A DNA stretch of 64,000 bases, from positions 45,130-109,129 of the forward strand of contig NZ_JACSPO010000006.1 of assembly GCF_014837105.1 (NCBI RefSeq), read 5' to 3'. Source of the stretch: Oceanitalea stevensii (GTDB taxonomy: Bacteria; Actinomycetota; Actinomycetes; Actinomycetales; Actinomycetaceae). The position numbers and the translations under genes are program-made. This document shows, piece after piece, positions 57,738 to 64,000 of this stretch; positions within the stretch are counted from its first letter, which is position 1; each line of letters begins with the position of its first letter. The notes under the pieces were generated by a model. That model searched no databases. It had not been told where the DNA came from and worked only from the letters and a program-made list of their open reading frames with translations.

Positions 57738-59630
57738 ATGGCGGCGACGCAGGGCCAGTGGCTGAGCGCGGCCGACCTCGCCGGTCCCCCGCCCTGGCTC
57801 GTGCTCGACGACGGCCCCGCCGTGCTCCCTCCCCTTCCGCCAGACCCTCTGCCGCCGTGGGCCGGTCCGGACGAGCGCTGGGCCGAGGAGATCCCGGTCG
57901 ATGACGACGGCCCGTCCGAGCTCCCTCCCCTCCCTCCCGACCCGCTCGCCCCGGCGGGCCGGCGCGTGAACGCGGTCGGGATCGACGACGACGACGGCGC
58001 AGAGCTGGGCGGCCTGCTCACCTCCCTGGCCCCGGGACCGGCCCTCGCGGAAACGCTGGAGGCACTCGACCCACGCACCGTCGACCTGTACGCGCTGGTG
58101 GAGATGGTCGCCGGCTACCAGCGGGTCGCCTCGTGGGCGACAGCACGGGTCACCGAGCTCAGTGGCCGCCTCGCCGGGCGTCCCGGCATCAACCCGCACC
58201 ACCCGCTCCCCGGCGGGAAGATCGCGGCCGACTCGGCAGCCGCCGAGCTCGCCCCACGGCTGGGGATCACGCGGTTCACGGCGCGGCGGATGGTCGACCG
58301 CGCACGGCTCTTCCGGGACAAGCTCGACCAGACGGCGGACGCCCTCGAGCAGGGGCTCATCGACCCGGCCAAGGCTGCCGTGCTCTCGCGCCACCTGGCG
58401 GAGCAGCCGGCGGACGTCGCCTGGGAGGTCCAGCGCGTCGTCCTGCCCGACGCCCCGCACCAGACACCCAGCCAGCTCGCGCGCGCCGTGGAGAAGGCGG
58501 TCATCGCGATCGACCCCAGCCGGGCGACGCAGCGGCACCGCCGGGCGCGCGAGCAGCGGCGCGTGGACCACCCGCGTCCGCTGCCCGACGGCATGGCCTC
58601 GATCCACGCACTGCTTCCCGCCACGGACGCCGCAGGCCTCGACCTCGCCCTCGAGGCCGCTGCCCGCAGCGCCAAGGCTTCCGGCGACAGCCGCACGATC
58701 GACCAGCTGCGTGCCGACGTCCTCGCCCTCATGGGCCACACCGCCCTCGAGCAGGGCTACGTCGGGCTGCCGAAGCAGAGCGACACGGACGCGGCACCCG
58801 CGGCGGAAGTGGACGCGGCACTCGCCGCGGGGGCGGGCGACGGGAACCCCCAGGGAGACGACGCCGACGACGGCGTGCCCGTGGCCCCGTCGGCCGCGAC
58901 CGGCACGCCCGACCTCCAGCCCGTCAGTGACTACCTGAGGATGCTCCACATGCCGGTGGGCACCATCGGCGGGAGGCGTGCCGTCATCCGGGTGGACGTG
59001 CCACTCTCGGTCCTCGTCCTCCCACCGGAGACACAAGGTGCCTTCCCCGCGTACGGCGAGTGCTGGGACCACCTCACCGGAGACACCGACGACGCCCCAG
59101 GGGCGAGCCCTGTCCACGACCCTCCAGGGGACAGCCCTGCCGACGACGCGCCTCTCCCGATGGCAGAGGTGGCCGAGCTCGAGGGCTACGGCCCCATCAC
59201 CCCGGACGTCGCCCGCGCGCTGGCGATGAGCGCAGGCACCTGGCAGCGGCTCGTCACCGACCCGCTCAGCGGGGAGGTCCTCGACGTCGGCCGTACCCGT
59301 TACCGCCCGCCCGCCGCCCTGGCCGAGTTCGTCCGGGCCCGTGACCGCAGCTGTGTCGTCCCGGGCTGCTCCACCCCGGCCCACAGCTGCGACCTCGACC
59401 ACGTCGTGCCCTTCCCGGAAGGCCCCACGAGTGCCGTCAACCTCGGCGCGGGATGCCGGCCCGACCACGTGATCAAGACCCTCGGCCAGTTCCGCCTCGA
59501 GCACCTCGGAGGCGGCACCTTCCGCTGGACCACGCCGAGCGGGCACGTCTACCAGCGCGACCACCACGGCCGGGTGACCTGGGTGCGGACCGGCACCGCC
59601 GGCGCAGACGCTGCCGAGCCGCCCTTCTGA
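57738..59630 (+). CDS. DUF222 / HNH endonuclease (13E12-repeat type)
   Basis: 630 aa. N-terminal Pro/Asp-rich region, DUF222 domain (about 90-400; AARLGITRFTARRMVDRARL-like helices), and a C-terminal HNH nuclease domain: CVVPGCSTPAHSCDLDHVVP, GPTSAVNLG, CRPDHVIKT. The usual HH pair at the end is DH. In mycobacteria such 13E12 genes belong to mobile repeats. GTG codons at 57726 and 57729 are alternative starts. Faces away from the SAM-riboswitch promoter and may have inserted between the monooxygenase and the flavin reductase genes. Confidence 0.92.
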   Translation: MAATQGQWLSAADLAGPPPWLVLDDGPAVLPPLPPDPLPPWAGPDERWAEEIPVDDDGPSELPPLPPDPLAPAGRRVNAVGIDDDDGAELGGLLTSLAPGPALAETLEALDPRTVDLYALVEMVAGYQRVASWATARVTELSGRLAGRPGINPHHPLPGGKIAADSAAAELAPRLGITRFTARRMVDRARLFRDKLDQTADALEQGLIDPAKAAVLSRHLAEQPADVAWEVQRVVLPDAPHQTPSQLARAVEKAVIAIDPSRATQRHRRAREQRRVDHPRPLPDGMASIHALLPATDAAGLDLALEAAARSAKASGDSRTIDQLRADVLALMGHTALEQGYVGLPKQSDTDAAPAAEVDAALAAGAGDGNPQGDDADDGVPVAPSAATGTPDLQPVSDYLRMLHMPVGTIGGRRAVIRVDVPLSVLVLPPETQGAFPAYGECWDHLTGDTDDAPGASPVHDPPGDSPADDAPLPMAEVAELEGYGPITPDVARALAMSAGTWQRLVTDPLSGEVLDVGRTRYRPPAALAEFVRARDRSCVVPGCSTPAHSCDLDHVVPFPEGPTSAVNLGAGCRPDHVIKTLGQFRLEHLGGGTFRWTTPSGHVYQRDHHGRVTWVRTGTAGADAAEPPF

Positions 59631-59745
59631 GACGGGTGGCTCGGGCGCGTCCAAGGACTGGGAGGTCACACCCGCTGAGCGCCCACGGCGGCCGCGGCTG
59701 GCCGACAATGGGGAGAGCCCCAGACTCGACCGCGAAGGACCGTTC

Positions 59746-60261
59746 ATGACCGCCGAGCAGCCCTCCTCCCCCACCGCCCTGCCCGTGTCGGTGGACAGCG
59801 AGGAGTTCAAGGCCGTCTTCCGCCGCCACCCGGCAGGCGTCGCCGTCATCACCTGCGCCACCCCGGACGGGCCCGCCGGCTTCACCGCCACCTCGGTTAT
59901 CTCCGTCGCCGCGAACCCCGCGATGCTGGCCTTCTCCGTGGCCGCGGGCTCCACCTCGCGCCGGGTCCTCGACAGCGCCCCGAGCGTCGTCGTCAACTTC
60001 CTCAGCGAGAACCAGCAGGACCTCGCCCGCCGCTTCGCCGCCCGCGGCGCCGACCGCTTCGCCGGGCTCGAGCACTGCTCGCTGCCCACCGGCGAGCCCG
60101 TCCTGCCCGGCACCACCGCCTGGGTCCGGGGCGTCGTCGAGCAGCGCGTCCCCGTCGGGGACAGCCTGCTCATCACCCTGCGTGCGGTCCTCGCCCACCG
60201 CGAGGACGGTGCCCAGCCGCTCGTCTACCTCGACCGGTCCTTCCCGCGCCTCGAGGCCTGA
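59746..60261 (+). CDS. Flavin reductase (HpaC-like, FMN-binding)
   Basis: 171 aa. Flavin reductase-like domain: FRRHPAGVAVITC, GFTATSVISVAANPAMLAFSV and SRRVLDSAPSVVVNFLSE. Supplies reduced FMN or FAD to two-component monooxygenases. The nearest candidate partner is the monooxygenase at 56240-57214. Ends at a perfect terminator palindrome. Confidence 0.92.
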   Translation: MTAEQPSSPTALPVSVDSEEFKAVFRRHPAGVAVITCATPDGPAGFTATSVISVAANPAMLAFSVAAGSTSRRVLDSAPSVVVNFLSENQQDLARRFAARGADRFAGLEHCSLPTGEPVLPGTTAWVRGVVEQRVPVGDSLLITLRAVLAHREDGAQPLVYLDRSFPRLEA

Positions 60262-60266
60262 GCAGA

Positions 60267-60311
60267 CGCCGAGAGCCGGACCCCTCGCGAGGAGGGGTCC
60301 GGCTCTCGGCG
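60267..60311. terminator. Perfect 20-bp stem terminator (family A)
   Basis: CGCCGAGAGCCGGACCCCTC (60267-60286) and its exact complement at 60292-60311 around a 5-base loop, between the convergent flavin reductase and leuS genes. Shares CGCCGA(G/C)AGCCGGA with 43160-43227 and 63969-64000. Confidence 0.85.
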
Positions 60312-60324
60312 CGTGAACGGCCGG

Positions 60325-63234
60325 CTAGGCCGGAACGATGTTGACGAGCTTGGGCGCCCGCACGATGACCTTGCGGATCCCCCGCTCACCCAGCGCGCGC
60401 TTGACGCCCGGCGTCTCCAGGGCCAGCCGCTCGAGCTCCGCGGCGTCGATCGACACCGGCACCTCGAGCTTGTCGCGCAGCTTGCCGGCCACCTGGACCA
60501 CGCAGGTCACGGTGTCCTGGACCAGCAGCGCGGGGTCGGCGACCGGGAAGGGCTCGTGGGCCAGCGACCCCTCGTGCCCGATCCGCCGCCACAGCTCCTC
60601 GGCGATGTGAGGGGCGACGGGCGCGAGCATGAGCAGCAGCGGCTCGACGGCCTCGCGAGGGCTCGCCGCCAGCCCGGTGAGGTGGTTGTTGAGCACGATG
60701 AGACGCGCGATGGCCGTGTTGACGCGCATCGCCGCCATCTCGGTCTCGACGTCGGTGATCGTCCGCGCGACCAGGCGGCGGGTCTCCTCGTCGGCCGGCT
60801 CGTCGGTGACGAGCAGCTCCCCGGTCTCCTCGTCGACGACGTTGCGCCACAGCCGCTGGAGGAAGCGCTGGGAGCCGACGACGGCGCGCGTGTCCCACGG
60901 TCGCGACAGGTCCAGCGGCCCCATCGACATCTCGTACACCCGGAAGGTGTCGGCGCCGTAGGCCTCGTACATGTCGTCGGGCGTGACGATGTTCTTGAGG
61001 GACTTGCCCATCTTCCCGTACTCGCGGGTGACCTCCTGGCCCTGCCAGCGGTAGCTCACCTCCCCGGAGCCGTCCTCGGCCGCGACCTCCTCGACCTCGT
61101 CCGCGGGCACGTACTGGCCGCGGGCGTCGGCGAAGGCGTAGGCCTGGATGTAGCCCTGGTTGAAGAGCTTGTGGAAGGGCTCGACGCTCGAGACGTGCCC
61201 GAGGTCGAAGAGCACCTTCTGCCAGAAGCGCGCGTAGAGCAGGTGCAGCACGGCGTGCTCGACGCCGCCGACGTACAGGTCGGCGCCACCGCAGGACTTC
61301 TCGCCGGTCGGGCCCATCCAGTACTGCTCGTTGGCCGGGTCGACGAGGCGCTCGGTGTTGCTCGGGTCCAGGTAGCGCAGCTCGTACCAGCACGAACCGG
61401 CCCAGTTGGGCATCGTGTTCGTGTCGCGGCGGTAGGTCTTGACGCCGTCACCCAGGTCGAGCTCGACGTTGACCCAGTCCTCGGCCCGCCCGAGCGGGGG
61501 CTCCGGGGAGGAGGTGGCGTCGTCGGCGTCGAAGGTGCGCGGGGAGTAGTCCGGGACCTCGGGCAGGTCGACCGGGAGCATCTCCTCGGGCAGTGCGTGG
61601 ACGCGGCCCTCCTCGTCGTAGACGACGGGGAAGGGCTCGCCCCAGTAGCGCTGGCGGGAGAAGAGCCAGTCGCGCAGCCGGTAGGTCGTGCGGGCCTCGC
61701 CCAGGCCGCGGGCCTGCAGCCACTCGGTGATCGTGGCCTTGGCCTCGGCCACCCCCAGGCCGTTGAGGGAGATCTCGTCGTTGGCGGAGTTGATGATCTC
61801 GCCGTCGCCGGTCCAGGCACCCTCGACGTGCTCGGCGGGCGGCTGCACGGTGTGGACGACGTCCAGCCCGTAGGCCTGGGCGAACTCGTAGTCGCGTGCG
61901 TCGCCACCGGGCACGGCCATGATCGCGCCGGTGCCGTAGCCCATGAGCACGTAGTCGGCGACGAACACGGGCAGCTGGGCGCCGTTGACGGGGTTGGTCG
62001 CGAAGGCGCCGGTGAACACACCCGTCTTGGCGCGTCCCTCCTCCTGCCGCTCCTCGTCCGTCTTGGCGGCGGCCTGCGCCCGGTAGGCGGCGACGGCCTC
62101 GGCCGGGCTCGCGTGCCCACCGGTCCACGACTCCTGCGTGCCTGCCGGCCAGGCGGAGGGCACGGCGTCGTCGAGGAGCGGGTGCTCGGGGGCCAGGACC
62201 ATGAAGGTCGCGCCGAAGAGCGTGTCGGGCCGGGTCGTGAAGACGTCCAGCGCCAGCTCGGCGGAGCCGCCGGGCGCCTCCCCCGCGCTCACGCGGGAGG
62301 GCAGCGCGAAGGTGACGATCGCGCCCTCGGAGCGGCCGATCCAGTTGCGCTGCATCGTCTTGACCTTGTCCGGCCAGTCGATGTGGTCGAGGTCGTCGAC
62401 GAGACGGTCGGCGTAGGCGGTGATCCGCATCATCCACTGGCGCAGGTTGCGCTTGAAGACGGGGTAGTTCCCGCGCTCGGAGCGCCCGTCGGCGGTGACC
62501 TCCTCGTTCGCCAGCACGGTGCCCAGCCCGGGGCACCAGTTGACCGGCGCGTCGGACACGTAGGCGAGGCGGTGGGCGTCCAGGGCGGCGGCGCGCGCGT
62601 CGGCGTCCATGTCGGCCCAGGCCCGGCCCGACGGCGTGGGCCGGGTCCCGTCGGCGAAGGCGGCCTCCAGCTCGCTGATCGGGCGGGCCGCGCCACGGCC
62701 GCCACCGGGACGCTCGGCGTCCTCGTCGTACCAGGCGTGGTACATCTGGAGGAAGATCCACTGCGTCCAGCGGACGTACTCGGTGTCCGTCGTCGCGAAG
62801 GAGCGACGGTCGTCGTGGCCCAGGCCCAGGCGCCGCAGCTGGCGGCGCATGTTGGCGATGTTCTCCTCGGTGGTGATCCGGGGGTGCTGCCCGGTCTGCA
62901 CGGCGTACTGCTCCGCGGGCAGGCCGAAGGCGTCGTAGGCCAGCGCGTGGAGGACGTTCTTGCCCTTCATTCGCTGGTAGCGGCCCACGACGTCGGTCGC
63001 GATGTAGCCCAGCGGGTGCCCGACGTGCAGGCCCTTGCCCGAGGGGTAGGGGAACATGTCGAGCACGTAGAACGTCGAGTCCGTCGTGTCCCCGGCGAGG
63101 TCGCCGACCGGGTTGGGCGCGTGGAAGGTGCCGAGCTCCTCCCAGCGGTCCTGCCAGGCCTGCTCGATCTCGCTCGCCAGCCGGGCGGTGTAGCGGAAGC
63201 GGGGCTCCGCGGGGACGGGGGTCTCGGTGCTCAT
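60325..63234 (-). CDS. leuS: Leucyl-tRNA synthetase
   Basis: 969 aa. Class I signature [11 protein letters not shown] (HIGH motif as HVGH) and KMGKSLKN (KMSKS loop as KMGKS), a CP1 editing domain between them, and a C-terminal tRNA-binding domain. ATG at 63234 with GTGAGG upstream. Transcription passes a leader peptide, a large hairpin and a T-run terminator (63271-63367), so expression is likely controlled by leucine supply. Confidence 0.98.
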   Translation of the reverse strand: MSTETPVPAEPRFRYTARLASEIEQAWQDRWEELGTFHAPNPVGDLAGDTTDSTFYVLDMFPYPSGKGLHVGHPLGYIATDVVGRYQRMKGKNVLHALAYDAFGLPAEQYAVQTGQHPRITTEENIANMRRQLRRLGLGHDDRRSFATTDTEYVRWTQWIFLQMYHAWYDEDAERPGGGRGAARPISELEAAFADGTRPTPSGRAWADMDADARAAALDAHRLAYVSDAPVNWCPGLGTVLANEEVTADGRSERGNYPVFKRNLRQWMMRITAYADRLVDDLDHIDWPDKVKTMQRNWIGRSEGAIVTFALPSRVSAGEAPGGSAELALDVFTTRPDTLFGATFMVLAPEHPLLDDAVPSAWPAGTQESWTGGHASPAEAVAAYRAQAAAKTDEERQEEGRAKTGVFTGAFATNPVNGAQLPVFVADYVLMGYGTGAIMAVPGGDARDYEFAQAYGLDVVHTVQPPAEHVEGAWTGDGEIINSANDEISLNGLGVAEAKATITEWLQARGLGEARTTYRLRDWLFSRQRYWGEPFPVVYDEEGRVHALPEEMLPVDLPEVPDYSPRTFDADDATSSPEPPLGRAEDWVNVELDLGDGVKTYRRDTNTMPNWAGSCWYELRYLDPSNTERLVDPANEQYWMGPTGEKSCGGADLYVGGVEHAVLHLLYARFWQKVLFDLGHVSSVEPFHKLFNQGYIQAYAFADARGQYVPADEVEEVAAEDGSGEVSYRWQGQEVTREYGKMGKSLKNIVTPDDMYEAYGADTFRVYEMSMGPLDLSRPWDTRAVVGSQRFLQRLWRNVVDEETGELLVTDEPADEETRRLVARTITDVETEMAAMRVNTAIARLIVLNNHLTGLAASPREAVEPLLLMLAPVAPHIAEELWRRIGHEGSLAHEPFPVADPALLVQDTVTCVVQVAGKLRDKLEVPVSIDAAELERLALETPGVKRALGERGIRKVIVRAPKLVNIVPA

Positions 63235-63270
63235 GTGATCCTCACGGTGGGGGTGGTCGCTCCTGGCATG

Positions 63271-63341
63271 AGAAAACCTCCCCGCAGGGAGGTGGGCCGC
63301 GCTGATGCGGCGCCGTCGGCGCCCGCTGTGGTCAGCGCGGC
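63271..63341 (-). terminator. leuS attenuator: alternative hairpin and intrinsic terminator
   Basis: On the minus strand GCCGCGCTGA (63332-63341) pairs perfectly with TCAGCGCGGC (63296-63305), enclosing the leader stop codon. Just after, CCTCCC-TGCG-GGGAGG is followed by TTTTCTC (63271-63292), an intrinsic terminator 37 bp before the leuS ATG. This is the layout of ribosome-mediated attenuation. Confidence 0.8.
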
Positions 63342-63367
63342 TGCGTAAGGAGGACCCGTCGCGACAT
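63332..63367 (-). CDS. leuS leader peptide ([11 protein letters not shown])
   Basis: 11 codons with SD AAGGTGG 6 nt upstream. Consecutive Leu codons CTC CTT at 63347-63352, the second rare in such a GC-rich genome. The stop codon lies in the first arm of the downstream hairpin. A ribosome waiting for Leu-tRNA here would leave the following RNA free to refold and avoid termination. Confidence 0.7.
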   Translation of the reverse strand: MSRRVLLTQPR

Positions 63368-63486
63368 GTGGGCCACCTTACCGCAGCGGCTGCGGGAGGC
63401 GGCCGACCAGGCCCCGCCATATGCTCGACAGCGTTCGTCATCGTCATCGCGGGCACAGGACGTGCGCCGCGGAAGGGAGAGAGCAG

Positions 63487-63945
63487 ATGGCTGCCAAGCC
63501 CACGGAGAAGGTCCTCACCAGCCTTCAGGAGACCCTCGTCGACCTCATCGACCTGTCCCTGCAGGCCAAGCAGGCCCACTGGAACATCTACGGGTCCCAC
63601 TTCCGCTCCGTCCACCTCCAGCTCGACGAGGTCACCGCCGAGGTCCGCCTCGCCTCCGACGACGTCGCGGAGCGGCTCGTGGCGATCGGCGGTGAGCCGG
63701 ACGGCCGCGCCTCCACCGTGGCGAGCTCCACCCAGGTCGAGTCGCTCTCGGGCGGCCGCCTCCCCGACGACAAGGTCATCCGCCAGTTCGAGGAGCGCCT
63801 CCAGTCGGTCGCCGACCGCATCAAGTCCAAGCTCGACGACGTCGAGGAGAGCGACCCGCTGAGCCACGACCTCCTCGTGACGGTCGCCAGCGGCCTCGAG
63901 AAGCAGGCCTGGATGTTCCGCGCCGCCAGCGGCGACGCCAGCTGA
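63487..63945 (+). CDS. dps: Dps-family ferritin-like DNA-protection protein
   Basis: 152 aa. Four-helix Dps core with the inter-subunit ferroxidase residues in [20 protein letters not shown] and [19 protein letters not shown] (His, Asp, Glu). Oxidises Fe2+ with peroxide and stores it; binds DNA in some members. GGGAGAGAG precedes the ATG. Divergent from leuS. Confidence 0.95.
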   Translation: MAAKPTEKVLTSLQETLVDLIDLSLQAKQAHWNIYGSHFRSVHLQLDEVTAEVRLASDDVAERLVAIGGEPDGRASTVASSTQVESLSGGRLPDDKVIRQFEERLQSVADRIKSKLDDVEESDPLSHDLLVTVASGLEKQAWMFRAASGDAS

Positions 63946-63968
63946 CCACCCCCGCCCCCTTACGCCGA

Positions 63969-64000
63969 CAGCCGGATTCCTCCGCGGAGGAATCCGGCTG
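63969..64000. terminator. Family A palindrome after dps (runs to window edge)
   Basis: CAGCCGGATTCCTCC-GC-GGAGGAATCCGGCTG is a perfect inverted repeat, preceded by TACGCCGA. Same 15-mer as in 43160-43227. Likely terminator of dps; the right flank is cut by the window. Confidence 0.75.

Noticed and set aside
63235..63367. T-box riboswitch upstream of leuS
   Set aside because: No T-box core or specifier-loop layout is seen; a leader ORF with Leu codons and a simple terminator explain the region.

Overview
The window is chromosomal DNA from a very high-GC Gram-positive actinobacterium. The gene order era / CNNM-HlyC / ybeY / phoH / rsmE / dnaJ / hrcA / DUF3097 / hemW / lepA / rpsT / holA / comEC / comEA / degV / leuS, the GTG and TTG starts, the CIRCE operator and the DUF222-HNH gene point to Micrococcales (Cellulomonas/Georgenia-like). 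The genus is inference, since no rRNA is present.

Region 1 (1-22.2 kb, all on the minus strand) is one large type VII secretion-associated block. In transcription order it holds a PP2C phosphatase, an Ala/Pro-rich FHA protein, a membrane Ser/Thr kinase, an FHA plus winged-helix-like protein, a 2,070-residue surface protein (propeller-like, Ca-type Ig-like and Fn3 repeats), a MoxR ATPase, DUF58, a transglutaminase-like membrane protein whose catalytic triad is replaced, an EccC/EssC ATPase with a fused FHA domain, a WXG100 protein, another membrane FHA protein, and the start of one more gene cut by the window edge. Most junctions overlap by 1-4 bases. A kinase, a phosphatase and four FHA modules suggest phospho-threonine control of secretion or envelope assembly. 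A shared 16-bp dyad precedes both the WXG100 and the giant-protein genes.

Region 2 (22-25 kb) holds a membrane-anchored alpha/beta hydrolase and a solitary AbiEi-like/PD-(D/E)XK protein gene flanked by an 84-bp imperfect inverted repeat.

Region 3 (25-54 kb) is the conserved GTPase / RNA-processing / heat-shock / translation / competence block, broken up by accessory cargo. The insertions are an alcohol dehydrogenase between phoH and ybeY; an SNF2 helicase carrying an in-frame copy of a dispersed palindromic repeat; a DUF4825 lipoprotein; a DHFR-like / ECF sigma / DHFR-like trio; a repeat array at 39.5 kb; a BCCT transporter; a YdcZ-type exporter; and a secreted amidase with VCBS/FG-GAP repeats.

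Region 4 (54-64 kb) holds DegV, a P-loop kinase-like protein, a luciferase-like monooxygenase behind a SAM riboswitch and a Cys/Met-rich leader ORF, a DUF222-HNH endonuclease, a flavin reductase, leuS behind a Leu-containing leader peptide and terminator (attenuator), and dps. Several convergent 3' ends share a palindromic repeat family whose base is CGCCGA(G/C)AGCCGGA.
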